Source: Elioraea sp051860475 (GTDB lineage Bacteria > Pseudomonadota > Alphaproteobacteria > Acetobacterales > Acetobacteraceae). From it: a DNA stretch of 64,000 nt. Where the stretch lies: assembly GCF_051860475.1 (NCBI RefSeq), contig NZ_JBHYDW010000001.1, forward strand, positions 47,172 through 111,171. Reading direction: 5' to 3'. Shown piece after piece: positions 8,957 to 17,186 of this stretch. A program made the translations under genes and the position numbers. Under the pieces are notes generated by a model. It saw only the letters and a list, made by a program, of their open reading frames with translations, did no database searches and was not told the origin of the DNA. How positions within the stretch are numbered: position 1 is the first letter of the stretch; each line of letters opens with the position of its first letter.

Positions 8957-9321
8957 CATAGCCCCTCCCTTTGGCGTTCTGCTGCGCCACCGATCCATGA
9001 GGCAGTCCACCGGCTGCCGCCGCTCCCGATCGGGCATGGCCACGTCGGGCCCGGCGTCCGGATCGAGGCGCTACGTCCCAGGACTATGCCGACTGGCCAA
9101 AGAGCGCGTCAACGCAACCGTGCCGCTCCGCTGGTGTCCCAGGATGACCCGTCCGACCAGAAGCCGCGCGGCAGGACACCCGCGGGGGCCAAGGGGCCCG
9201 CGAAGCTGGCCCTCGGGCCAGCGAAGCCATCGAACCCAGCCCCTTGCCCCCGCACCCCCAATCCCATGACCTCGCACCACGACCCTTGCCGCCCGCCGGA
9301 CAACCCACCCATATCGAGGCC
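8957..9321. other. 365-base divergent intergenic region
   Basis: It separates the TAXI operon (minus) from thiSG (plus). No coding signal was found. I looked for a TPP riboswitch before thiSG and did not see the CUGAGA core. The right half (9181-9277) holds two hairpins and a copy of the G-rich dispersed element described separately. Confidence 0.5.
9181..9277. repeat. copy 1 of a dispersed G-rich intergenic element with two hairpins
   Basis: Bases 9181-9202 form an imperfect GC stem. Bases 9205-9222 form a perfect 8-bp stem (gctggccc / gggccagc) with a 2-base loop. On the minus strand, 9277 down to 9241 contains GAGGTCATGGGATTGGGG followed by a G-rich stretch, resembling the element at 29405-29536. 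Confidence 0.45.
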
Positions 9322-10326
9322 ATGGATGCCGCCACCACCAGCCTGCGCCTCTCCGTCAACGGCGAAGCGCGCGCCTTCCCAAGCCCGCTCACCGTCGCAG
9401 GGCTGCTCGCCGCGCTGACCCTCGACCGGCGCAAGGTGGCCGTCGAACGCAACCTTGAGATCGTGCCGAAATCGGCGTTCGAGACCACCGTGCTCGCCGA
9501 GGACGACCGGATCGAGATCGTCCACTTCATCGGCGGCGGCGACCTCACGCCGCCGGCCGAGGACGGCTGGACCGTCGCCGGCCTTACCTTCCGCTCGCGC
9601 CTGATTGTCGGCACCGGCCGCTACAAGGACCTGCCGGAGACGGCAGCCGCGATCAATGCCTCGGGCGCCGAGATCGTCACCGTCGCCGTGCGCCGCGTGA
9701 ACCTCTCCGACCCCTCGGCGCCGATGCTGCAGGACCACGTGCCGCCCGACCGCTACACCTATCTGCCGAATACCGCCGGTTGTCACACGGCGGAGGATGC
9801 GATCCGCACGCTCCGCCTCGCCCGCGAGGCCGGCGGCTGGAACCTGGTGAAGCTGGAAGTGCTGGGGCCCCCGCCGACCCTCTATCCCGACATGCAGGAG
9901 ACCCACCGCGCGCTCGACGTGCTGGTGAAGGACGGGTTCCAGGTGATGGTCTATTGCGTCGACGATCCGGTGGCGGCGAAGCGGCTCGAGGAGCAGGGCG
10001 CGGTCGCGATCATGCCGCTCGGTGCGCCGATCGGCTCGGGGCTCGGCATCCAGAACAAGGTGACGATCCGGCTGATCGTCGAGCAGGCGAAGGTGCCGGT
10101 GCTGGTGGATGCCGGCGTCGGCACCGCCTCGGACGCCACGATCGCGATGGAACTTGGCTGCGACGCGGTGCTGATGAACTCCGCGATCGCGCACGCCAAG
10201 GATCCGGTGCGGATGGCGCGCGCGATGAAGGCCGCGATCGAGGCCGGGCGCGAGGCCTATCTCGCCGGGCGGATGGCACGCAAGCTCTACGCTGACCCGT
10301 CGAGCCCGCTTGCAGGGCTGATCTGA
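9322..10326 (+). CDS. thiSG: bifunctional sulfur carrier protein / thiazole synthase (ThiS-ThiG fusion)
   Basis: A 334-residue fusion of the thiamine sulfur carrier ThiS (about 7-73) and thiazole synthase ThiG (about 82-334). ThiG makes the thiazole phosphate of thiamine from deoxyxylulose 5-phosphate, dehydroglycine and ThiS-thiocarboxylate in the cytoplasm. The Schiff-base lysine is K177 in 'NLVKLEVLG'. The ThiS tail is 'IVHFIGGG' (71-73), so the glycine pair that must be activated lies inside the chain. 'PLGAPIGSGLGIQN' and 'VPVLVDAGVGTASDA' are ThiG phosphate-binding loops. The start at 9322 has GAGG upstream; an earlier ATG at 9244 adds a low-complexity stretch. No other thi gene is adjacent. 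Confidence 0.93.
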   Translation: MDAATTSLRLSVNGEARAFPSPLTVAGLLAALTLDRRKVAVERNLEIVPKSAFETTVLAEDDRIEIVHFIGGGDLTPPAEDGWTVAGLTFRSRLIVGTGRYKDLPETAAAINASGAEIVTVAVRRVNLSDPSAPMLQDHVPPDRYTYLPNTAGCHTAEDAIRTLRLAREAGGWNLVKLEVLGPPPTLYPDMQETHRALDVLVKDGFQVMVYCVDDPVAAKRLEEQGAVAIMPLGAPIGSGLGIQNKVTIRLIVEQAKVPVLVDAGVGTASDATIAMELGCDAVLMNSAIAHAKDPVRMARAMKAAIEAGREAYLAGRMARKLYADPSSPLAGLI

Positions 10327-10335
10327 CCTGCCGCG

Positions 10336-10755
10336 TCAGGGACGGGGCAGGACGATCACGGTCACGACCACCTGGCCGTTGACCGCAGCCCCCTGCCAGA
10401 CCCCGCGCGTGGCGACGGTGAAGCTGTCCGATCCGGCGAAGCCCGGACGGGGCGTGTAGGCAACGCCGTTGCCAGTCGCCGTCGCCGTGCCGTTCGACGG
10501 AGCGCGGGTGAGCTCCGCGGCCTCGTAGGGCACGCGTTGCGGGTCTGTGCGCATCCAGTAGGTGATGCGGCAGGCTTCGCCCGTATTGACGACACGCATC
10601 GTTGTGCTCGCCCCGCCCGGCTGCGTCATGCCGCGGAAGGCGGCCACCTCGCAGGGCCGCGCGCCTTGGCCGAAACCCGTTGCCGACGCGACAACGGAAA
10701 TGAGCGCGGCGGCTGCCGCGCAGACGATACGATTGATGATTATTGAACCCCCAAT
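10336..10755 (-). CDS. secreted small protein with Ig/cadherin-like motif; start codon non-canonical
   Basis: The clear coding part encodes 103 residues from a GTG at 10647 and includes 'TPRPGFAGSDSFTVATRG', the strand pattern of bacterial Ig/cadherin-like domains ('G.DSFTY'). In the same frame, upstream codons read INRIVCAAAAALISVVAS, a textbook signal-peptide core, so the true protein should begin before 10647. No ATG, GTG or TTG exists there before an in-frame stop. Candidates are ATT at 10755 (139 residues), which has CAGGAG nine bases upstream, or ATC at 10737. The protein is probably exported. It is convergent with thiSG. Function unknown. Confidence 0.55.
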   Translation of the reverse strand: MGGSIIINRIVCAAAAALISVVASATGFGQGARPCEVAAFRGMTQPGGASTTMRVVNTGEACRITYWMRTDPQRVPYEAAELTRAPSNGTATATGNGVAYTPRPGFAGSDSFTVATRGVWQGAAVNGQVVVTVIVLPRP

Positions 10756-10877
10756 CGAAGAACGCTCCTGGAAAACAACTCAGACGCACCCCGCAACTCG
10801 TGACAATTTGGAGACGGAGCGGGCGGGGAACCGCGCGCGGCAGGACGCGTTCCGTGCCCGGAGGCTCCGGACCCAGC

Positions 10878-12563
10878 ATGCCACGCGCCGCACCCCTCGC
10901 ACTCGAACCCGCCGGTCCGGCCGTCACCCGCACACTGGTCGGGCTGGCGATCGTGCTCGCCGGGCTGCACGTCGGGCGCGACATCCTGATCCCGCTTGCC
11001 CTCGCGCTTCTGCTCTCGGTCGCACTGGTGCCGGTCGCGCGTGCGCTCGAACGCATCGGCATCCCGCGCGTGGTCGCGGCGCTGAGCGTGGTGCTGCTCG
11101 CCGCTGTCGCCTCGCTGCTGTTCATTGCGCTGCTGGCCACCGAGGCGGTGGCGCTCGCCGCCTCGCTGCCAGCCTACGAGGCCAACCTGCGCGCCAAGGT
11201 GCGCGCGCTGGGCGATGGATCGGCGGTGTTCGGCCCGCTCCTCGAAATGCTGCGCGGGCTGACGGCCGAGCTCGGCGGGCAGGGGCGCTTCACGCCGCTG
11301 CCGGTCGCGTCGGAGGCCGCCCCCGCGCCGAGCCCGCAGCGCATCGCCGGCGATGCGCTGCGGCTGATGCTGACCCCGCTCGCCACCGGCGTGATCGTGC
11401 TGCTGTTCGCGAGCTACCTGATGCTTCAGCGTAACGACATGCGCGACCGGTTCATCCGCCTCTGGGGCGACGGCGACATCCCGCGCGCGACCGCGGCGCT
11501 CGGCGAGGCCGGACGGCGGATCAGCCGCTACCTGCTCGGCCAGTTGGTCGTGAACCTGACCTTCGGCGCGCTGATGGCGGGCGGACTCTGGCTGATCGGC
11601 ATTCCGAACGCCCTGCTCTGGGGCCTGCTCGGCTTCATGCTGCGGTTCATCCCGTTCGTCGGCGGTCCGCTCGGGGCGTTCTTTCCACTGATCGTCTCGC
11701 TCGCGGTCGATCCTGGCTGGACTACGCCGCTGATGGTGATCGGGCTGTTCGTCGTGGTTGAGGTGTTCTGCGCCCATGTTCTGGAGGTGCTGCTGAACGC
11801 CGCCGCCACCGGACTCTCCCCGCTCCCGCTGGTGATGATCGCTGCGCTTTCCACCGTGATCTGGGGGCCGATCGGGCTGGTGCTCGCGCCACCTTTTGCC
11901 GCGTGCCTGCTGATCGCGGCACGCCATGTGCCGCGGCTCGCCAAGCTCGAGCTCCTGCTCGGCCGGGCGCCGGTGCTGGATCCGGCGCAGCGGTTCTACC
12001 AGCGGGTGCTCGCCGGCGACCGCCACGAGGCGGCCGAGCTGGCCGAGCGGCTCGCCGACCAGGACGGCGTGGCAGCGACGGTGCGCGCGGTGCTGCTGCC
12101 GGCCGCGCGCACGCTGGCGGCGGATCTGCGGCGCGGCGCGCTCGACCATGCGGATGTGGAGCGCGCCTCGCGCGTGCTGGTCTCAGCGGCCGAGGCGCTC
12201 CTCGACGAGCCGGAGGCACCGGCCGCAGTGCTGTGTGTCGGCGCCGGCGCCACGCTGGACCAGGCGGTGGCCACGGCCGTCGCCGCCACGCTGGTCGACG
12301 AGGGCGTACCCGCGCGCGTGGCGGCGCGCCCGCTCGAGGCCGGTGCGTGCCGGGCCGCCGCGCTGGTGCTGGCGCGCCATGCCTCGCCCCGGCGGGTGCG
12401 GCGCGCGGTCGCGCGCCTCAGGCTGGCAGTCGGCCCGGACGTGCCGGTGCTGGTCGTCGCCGAGGGCGAGGCGGAACTCGCCCGCGTCGCCACGGCGGCA
12501 GGCGCGCAACTCACCGAGCCCGAAACGATCGGCCGGGCCGTTGGTTCGCTCGCGTCCGCCTGA
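10878..12563 (+). CDS. AI-2E family transporter with C-terminal cytosolic extension
   Basis: A 561-residue membrane protein. Residues 15-360 carry the AI-2E/PerM pattern: two N-terminal membrane helices ('LVGLAIVLAGLHVGRDILIP'), a soluble loop, then a helix bundle containing 'LWGLLGFMLRFIPFVGGPLG', where 'R.IP..G' is the family hallmark. The family exports or exchanges small molecules or ions. Residues from about 370 are a soluble tail of roughly 190 residues ('FYQRVLAGDRHEAAELAERL') not part of the minimal family; it is probably regulatory. The start at 10878 matches the family N-terminus. A strong intrinsic terminator follows at 12590. Confidence 0.88.
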   Translation: MPRAAPLALEPAGPAVTRTLVGLAIVLAGLHVGRDILIPLALALLLSVALVPVARALERIGIPRVVAALSVVLLAAVASLLFIALLATEAVALAASLPAYEANLRAKVRALGDGSAVFGPLLEMLRGLTAELGGQGRFTPLPVASEAAPAPSPQRIAGDALRLMLTPLATGVIVLLFASYLMLQRNDMRDRFIRLWGDGDIPRATAALGEAGRRISRYLLGQLVVNLTFGALMAGGLWLIGIPNALLWGLLGFMLRFIPFVGGPLGAFFPLIVSLAVDPGWTTPLMVIGLFVVVEVFCAHVLEVLLNAAATGLSPLPLVMIAALSTVIWGPIGLVLAPPFAACLLIAARHVPRLAKLELLLGRAPVLDPAQRFYQRVLAGDRHEAAELAERLADQDGVAATVRAVLLPAARTLAADLRRGALDHADVERASRVLVSAAEALLDEPEAPAAVLCVGAGATLDQAVATAVAATLVDEGVPARVAARPLEAGACRAAALVLARHASPRRVRRAVARLRLAVGPDVPVLVVAEGEAELARVATAAGAQLTEPETIGRAVGSLASA

Positions 12564-12589
12564 CTGGCCCGGGTATCTCCGCACCTCTG

Positions 12590-12616
12590 CCCTGCATCCT
12601 GCAGGGACGTTTTTTT
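12590..12616 (+). terminator. intrinsic terminator after the AI-2E family gene
   Basis: A perfect 7-bp stem (ccctgca / tgcaggg) with a 3-base loop is followed by acg and seven T residues. It is the cleanest rho-independent terminator in the window and separates the AI-2E gene from ornithine decarboxylase. Confidence 0.85.
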
Positions 12617-12825
12617 CCTTCACCTGCCGGGGGATAGCGCGTATATGCGCTGCAGACGCAGCAACGCACGTGCCTCTGGCCCCTCGGGGTTTACGCAACG
12701 ACGTCAAGCGCTCTGGCCAGCCCGGGCTTCGGCCCGGGATCGCTGGTGTGTTCGACCGTTCCGTTAACCTGGGGTGCGTCGCCTCGACAGGCCGCCCCGC
12801 TGGAGTTGAAGGGGAGGCCCGTGCG
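12617..12825 (+). promoter_or_regulatory. structured leader of the ornithine decarboxylase gene; possible speF-like element
   Basis: About 210 bases lie between the upstream terminator and the ATG. They contain a small hairpin near 12637-12652 (agcgc / gcgct) and a very stable hairpin at 12721-12738: 7 bp (cccgggc / gcccggg) closed by a TTCG tetraloop and extended by ccag/ctgg at 12717-12720 and 12743-12746. The speF leader RNA family is known upstream of ornithine decarboxylase genes in alphaproteobacteria. Gene context and structure fit, but I cannot match the consensus by eye. Confidence 0.4.
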
Positions 12826-13956
12826 ATGACCCCCAAGATCGCGCGCTTTCTCGAGGATGTGCGTCCCGCGACGCCCTGCCTCGTTCTGGATGTGGACCGC
12901 GTGGAGCAGAACTACCGCGTTCTGTCGGCCGTGCTGCCGCTCGCGCGCATCTACTACGCCGTGAAGGCCAACCCCGCCCGGCCGGTGCTGGAGCGGTTGG
13001 CCAGGCTCGGCTCGGCGTTCGATGCCGCGTCGTGGGAGGAGATCGAGATGGTGCTCGCGGCCGGGGCCGCGGCGTCGGCGATCTCCTACGGCAACACGGT
13101 GAAGAAGGAGAGCGCGATCGCCCGCGCCTTCGCCGCCGGCGTGCGGATGTACGCCTTCGACTCCGAGGAGGAGCTGGAGAAGCTCGCGCGCGCGGCGCCG
13201 GGCGCGAAGGTGTATTGCCGTCTGCTGGTCGAGAATGCCGGTGCCGACTGGCCGCTGAGCCGCAAGTTCGGCTGCTCGGTCGAGATGGCGGCCGAGTTGA
13301 TGCTGCGCGCAAGGGAGCTCGGGCTCGACCCCTATGGGCTATCGTTCCATGTCGGCAGCCAGCAGCGCGACGCGGTGGCCTATGAGGCGGCGGTCGCCAA
13401 GGTGGGGATGCTGTTCACCGATCTCTCCGAGCGCGGGGTGAACCTGCGCATGGTGAATCTCGGCGGCGGCTTTCCGGTGCGCTACACCGACGACGTTCCG
13501 GGCATCGACCATTTCGCCCATGCGATCATGGGCGCGATGACGAAGGCGTTCGGCAATGCGATCCCCGAGATGGTGGTCGAGCCAGGCCGGTTCATCGTCG
13601 GCGATGCCGGGGTCGTTTCGTCCGAGGTCGTGCTGGTGAGCCGCAAGGCGAAGGATGACCCGGTGCGCTGGGTGTATCTCGACATCGGCCGGTTCGGCGG
13701 GTTGGCCGAGACCGAGGGCGAGAGCATCCGCTACCGGATGCAGACCACGCGCGATGGTGGGCGCACCGGTCCGGTGGCGATCGCGGGCCCCACGTGCGAC
13801 GGCGCGGACATCCTCTACGAGAGGACGCCCTATCGTCTGCCGCTGGCGTTGCGTGCCGGCGACCGGCTCGATCTGCTATCGGCCGGCGCCTACACGACGA
13901 CCTATGCGGCGCAGTCCTTCAACGGATTCCGGCCGCTGTCGGAGCACTACATCTGA
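12826..13956 (+). CDS. ornithine (or lysine/ornithine) decarboxylase, PLP-dependent fold III
   Basis: A 376-residue eukaryote-like ODC of the alanine-racemase fold. The PLP lysine is K47 in 'IYYAVKANP'. 'FHVGSQQ' holds the histidine that stacks on PLP, 'NLGGGFP' the glycine loop, 'VEPGRFIVG' the phosphate-binding arginine, and C324 in 'GPTCDGAD' the catalytic cysteine contributed across the dimer. It converts ornithine to putrescine in the cytosol. GGGGAGG precedes the ATG. A structured leader lies upstream and a strong hairpin terminator at 13970. The mature ODC group in alphaproteobacteria can also accept lysine; I cannot decide this. Confidence 0.93.
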   Translation: MTPKIARFLEDVRPATPCLVLDVDRVEQNYRVLSAVLPLARIYYAVKANPARPVLERLARLGSAFDAASWEEIEMVLAAGAAASAISYGNTVKKESAIARAFAAGVRMYAFDSEEELEKLARAAPGAKVYCRLLVENAGADWPLSRKFGCSVEMAAELMLRARELGLDPYGLSFHVGSQQRDAVAYEAAVAKVGMLFTDLSERGVNLRMVNLGGGFPVRYTDDVPGIDHFAHAIMGAMTKAFGNAIPEMVVEPGRFIVGDAGVVSSEVVLVSRKAKDDPVRWVYLDIGRFGGLAETEGESIRYRMQTTRDGGRTGPVAIAGPTCDGADILYERTPYRLPLALRAGDRLDLLSAGAYTTTYAAQSFNGFRPLSEHYI

Positions 13957-13969
13957 GGGGGGTGTTTGA

Positions 13970-13989
13970 GGGGGGCCTTGCGGCCCCCC
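13970..13989. terminator. hairpin terminator after ornithine decarboxylase (copy 2 of the G-rich element)
   Basis: A perfect 8-bp stem (ggggggcc / ggcccccc) with loop ttgc, followed by gcaatgtttctt. The preceding bases 13956-13969 (gaggggggtgtttg) resemble the G-rich arm of the element at 29405, so this is probably a short member of that family serving as terminator. Confidence 0.7.
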
Positions 13990-14010
13990 GCAATGTTTCT
14001 TCGGCCGGTG

Positions 14011-14901
14011 ATGCCGCGCGCCGCCCTGATCCAGTTCGCGCTCGTGGTCGCGATCTTCGGCGCGGCTGCGCCGGTGATCCAGGTGGGGCTTGTCGACGCG
14101 ACACCCACCTGGTTCGCGTTCTGGCGTGCGTTGCTCTCCACGGCCACGACCGCAGCGCTGGTCGGGTGGCGTGGCGGGTTGTCGGTACCGGCGCGGGCGG
14201 ACGTGCCGGTCGTGCTCGCCGTCGGCGTCTGCCAGATCGGCGTGTTCTTCGCGCTGCTCCATCTTGCGCTGACTCTGGTGCCGGCCGGGCGCGCGACCTT
14301 GCTTGCGTACACGACGCAGCTCTGGCTGGTGCCGATCTCGGCCTTCGCGCTCGGCGAGCGGCCGGGACCGCGGCGGCTTGTGGCCGTCGTGCTGGGGCTC
14401 GTCGGCATCATGGTGCTGGCGGACCCGGCGGCGGCGCCGGTCGCGGGTGTGCTGCTGCTGCTCGCGGCATCGCTCTCCTGGGCGGTGGCGATCGCGGTCT
14501 TGCGCGCGACCCGTCCGGCGGCGCCGCTCGTGATGTTGCTGCCCTGGCAGTTCGCGCTTGCCGCCGTCGTGCTGCTGCCGGCCGCTGCCGTGCTGGAGCC
14601 GGCGGGCGGGGTGACGCTGACGGCGCATTCACTGACCGCGCTCGCGTTCCTCGGCGTGGTTGGCGGGCCGCTCGCGACCTGGGCGGCGAACAGTGTCAGC
14701 CGGGCCTTGCCGGCGCTGGTGACCTCGATCGGGTTCCTCGGCGTGCCGCTGGTGTCGCTGGCGCTGTCGGCGCTGTTCCTCGGCGAGGCAGTGACGCTTC
14801 GACTCGTGCTGGGTGCCGGGCTGATCCTGGCGGCGCTGGTCGTGCTGGCGGTGCGACGCGCGTTGCCGGCCGCGCCTGGTTCGGGCATCACCGGGCGATG
14901 A
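14011..14901 (+). CDS. EamA/DMT family transporter
   Basis: A 296-residue protein with about ten hydrophobic segments in two EamA repeats (about 1-135 and 145-290). The repeats read 'LIQFALVVAIFGAAAPVIQV' at the start and end with 'LGVPLVSLALSALFLGEAV', the 'G...l.e' closure of each DMT half. DMT proteins export metabolites or amino acids across the inner membrane. The start is uncertain: 14011 matches the family, while the ATG at 13993 adds six residues and abuts the terminator hairpin. It overlaps the next gene by ATGA (14898-14901), so the two are translationally coupled. Substrate unknown. Confidence 0.85.
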   Translation: MPRAALIQFALVVAIFGAAAPVIQVGLVDATPTWFAFWRALLSTATTAALVGWRGGLSVPARADVPVVLAVGVCQIGVFFALLHLALTLVPAGRATLLAYTTQLWLVPISAFALGERPGPRRLVAVVLGLVGIMVLADPAAAPVAGVLLLLAASLSWAVAIAVLRATRPAAPLVMLLPWQFALAAVVLLPAAAVLEPAGGVTLTAHSLTALAFLGVVGGPLATWAANSVSRALPALVTSIGFLGVPLVSLALSALFLGEAVTLRLVLGAGLILAALVVLAVRRALPAAPGSGITGR

Positions 14902-15689
14902 CGATGGCGACTGTCACGCTGGCCGCAACCGAGCAGGGTGAAGGCCCGCCGGTGGTGATCCTGCACGGGCTGTTCGGCTCGGCGCAGAACTGGGGGACCG
15001 TGGCGAAGCGGCTTGCGGCGACGCATCGCATGATCGCGGCCGATCTGCGCAACCATGGATCGAGCCCCCACACCGCGGCGATGGACTACCCGGCGATGGC
15101 GGCGGATGTCGCGGCGCTGATCGAGGCGCGCGCCGACGGCCGCGCGGCCGTGATCGGCCACTCCATGGGCGGCAAGGTGGCGATGTGGCTGGCGCTCACC
15201 CGGCCGGAGCTGGTCGAGCGGCTGGTGGTCGTTGATGTCGCGCCGGTGTCGTACCGCCCCGCGCTTCAGGCCTACGCCGCGGCGATGCGCGCGCTGCCCC
15301 TGCGCGCGGGCATGCGCCGGGCGGAGGCGGATGCGGCGCTGGCGCCGGCGATCGCAGACCCCGGCGAGCGGGCCTTCCTGCTGCAGAACCTGCAGTTCGA
15401 CGCGGCGGGCGCGCCCGCGTGGCGGCTCAACCTCGCCGCGATCGAGCCGGCGGTGCCGGTGATCTCCGCCTTTCCCGACCCGCCGGCCGGCGCGCGCTAC
15501 GCCGGCCCCGCGCTGATCGTCTCGGGCGAACGGAGCGGCTATGTACGCGCCGAGCATCACCCGACGGTGCTGGGGCTGTTCCCACGCGCCGCGTTCGTGG
15601 TGGTGCCGGGCGCCGGGCACTGGGTGCATGCCGAGGCGCCCGAGCCGTTCCTGCGCGCGGTCGCGCCGTTCCTCGCGATGCCGGGCTGA
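14898..15689 (+). CDS. alpha/beta-fold hydrolase, YbfF-like esterase
   Basis: A 263-residue cytosolic hydrolase. The nucleophile elbow is GHSMGG with S89. 'VVILHGLFGSAQNWG' (19-33) supplies the oxyanion hole, 'RNHGSSP' follows strand 4, and the base histidine is in 'VPGAGHWVHAEAPE' near the C-terminus. These patterns match the YbfF/abhydrolase-11 group, which hydrolyses short acyl esters including acyl-CoA thioesters. Its ATG overlaps the stop of the EamA gene. The following 261 bases (15690-15950) hold no gene I can support. Confidence 0.88.
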   Translation: MTMATVTLAATEQGEGPPVVILHGLFGSAQNWGTVAKRLAATHRMIAADLRNHGSSPHTAAMDYPAMAADVAALIEARADGRAAVIGHSMGGKVAMWLALTRPELVERLVVVDVAPVSYRPALQAYAAAMRALPLRAGMRRAEADAALAPAIADPGERAFLLQNLQFDAAGAPAWRLNLAAIEPAVPVISAFPDPPAGARYAGPALIVSGERSGYVRAEHHPTVLGLFPRAAFVVVPGAGHWVHAEAPEPFLRAVAPFLAMPG

Positions 15690-15950
15690 CGGCCTGACCG
15701 CGCCGGCAGCCCCGCGGCGCGAAAGCCAAGGCGGAACGCCGTGCAGCGGAGCCACGTCCCCACCCCTGAGCGGACCGCACCGCGCTGCACCCGCATGGAT
15801 GGCGCCTGACAACGCGCCCGAGGCGCAGACCGAAGATCCGAAACCGGATTCGGGTTTGCGCGCGGACGGTTCCGGACTATCTCCGCCCCATCACGCCGGG
15901 CCGCGTCCGGAGAGCGGCCTCGGCATTCACAGGGATGCCAGGAGGGACCC

Positions 15951-17186
15951 ATGACGAAGTCTCATGTGACGCGCCGCGCCATGCTGGCGGCAACGACCGC
16001 CGCGTCGGTGCTGCCGCTCTCCGTCCGCGCCCAGGAGGGCCAGGTGCGGATCGGAGCGATCCTCTCCTCCTCGGGCGGGCTCGCGGCGTTCGTGCCGCCG
16101 ATCCGCGCCGGGATCATGCTCGCACTCGAGGAGGTCAACGCCGCCGGCGGCGTGCTGAACGGCCAGCGGCTGACGCTGATCGAGGCCGACGACCAGACCA
16201 ACCCGCAGGTCGGCGTGTCGGTCGCGACCCGGCTGGTGCAGGCCGACACCGTGCCGATCGTCATCGGGCCGATGGCCTCGGGCATCACCATCGCGGTGGC
16301 GAACGCGGTGACCATCCCGGCCGGGGTGCCGATCATCTCGCCCTCGGCCACCGCCCCGGCGATCAGCGCGCTCGCCGACAACGACACGGTGTTCCGCACC
16401 GCCGTGCCCGACGGGCTCCAGGGCGCGGTGCTGGGCCGCATCACCAAGGCGCGCGGGATCGAGCGGGCGGCCGTGATGGCGATCAACAACGACTACGGCC
16501 GCGGCCTCGCCGGCGCGTTCCAGGCCGCGTTCGAGCGCCATGGCGGCAGCGTCACGGCGACGCAGAACTTCGAGGAGAACCGCCCGTCCTACCGCGCGGA
16601 GCTCCAGACGCTCGCGGGCCGCGGCAATCCGCAGGCGCTTGTGCTGATCGCCTATCCGGGCTCGGGCGGCAACACGATCCTGCGCAACGCGGTGGAGAAC
16701 GCGTTCTTCAGCCGCTTCGTGCTGACCGACGGCATGCGCGACCAGGCGGTGGTCCAGGCGGTCGGCGCCCAGCCACTCGCCGGCACCTTCGGCACCGCGC
16801 CCGGCACGGCCGCCTCGCCTGAGCGCCGCGCCGCCTACGAGGCCGCCTTCCGCCGCGCCAATCCGGCGATGGACCCGGCCGGCGCCTTCGTCGCGCAGTC
16901 CTACGACGCCGCCTATGTCGCCGCACTGGCGATCCAGAAGGCCGGGCGTGCCGACCGCGCGGCGATCCGCGCCGCGCTGCGCGAGGTCGCCAACCCGCCG
17001 GGCGAGGCGGTCGGGCCCGGCGAGTGGGCGAAGGCGCGCGGGCTGATCGCCCAGGGCGCGGCGGTGAACTACGAGGGCGCGTCCGGCCCGGTGGACTTCA
17101 ACGAGGCGGGCGACGCGCAGGGCCGGATCGAGGTGTGGGAGGTCCGCGACGGGCGGATTGCCACGGTCGAGAACGTCTCGGCGTGA
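15951..17186 (+). CDS. branched-chain amino acid ABC transporter substrate-binding protein (LivJ/LivK-like)
   Basis: A 411-residue periplasmic protein of the Peripla_BP_6 family. The signal peptide (1-27) has an arginine pair, 'VTRRAMLAATTAASVLPLSV', so Tat export is possible. The mature part begins 'QVRIGAILSSSGGLAAFVPP' and has 'LALEEVNAAGGVLNGQRLTL', both standard for LivJ-like proteins. AGGAGGG sits four bases before the ATG. It is the first gene of a five-gene operon and overlaps livG by GTGA. Family members bind amino acids, amides, urea or aromatic acids; the ligand here cannot be fixed. Confidence 0.92.
   Translation: MTKSHVTRRAMLAATTAASVLPLSVRAQEGQVRIGAILSSSGGLAAFVPPIRAGIMLALEEVNAAGGVLNGQRLTLIEADDQTNPQVGVSVATRLVQADTVPIVIGPMASGITIAVANAVTIPAGVPIISPSATAPAISALADNDTVFRTAVPDGLQGAVLGRITKARGIERAAVMAINNDYGRGLAGAFQAAFERHGGSVTATQNFEENRPSYRAELQTLAGRGNPQALVLIAYPGSGGNTILRNAVENAFFSRFVLTDGMRDQAVVQAVGAQPLAGTFGTAPGTAASPERRAAYEAAFRRANPAMDPAGAFVAQSYDAAYVAALAIQKAGRADRAAIRAALREVANPPGEAVGPGEWAKARGLIAQGAAVNYEGASGPVDFNEAGDAQGRIEVWEVRDGRIATVENVSA

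Noticed and set aside
8977..9321. TPP riboswitch before thiSG
   Set aside because: I searched for the CUGAGA core and partner helices and did not find them; only unrelated hairpins are present.
10743..10877. 45-residue N-terminal extension of the AI-2E protein
   Set aside because: The extension is Arg/Gly/Ser-rich, overlaps the divergent gene's 5' end, and the family N-terminus begins at 10878.
13993..14010. Earlier starts for the EamA gene (13966, 13993)
   Set aside because: 13966 lies before the terminator hairpin and encodes hairpin-derived residues; 13993 abuts the hairpin and adds residues not seen in the family. 14011 is preferred, though 13993 is not excluded.
15690..15950. Small gene in the gap after the esterase
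   Set aside because: Open frames exist but have no start with a ribosome binding site and no recognisable pattern.
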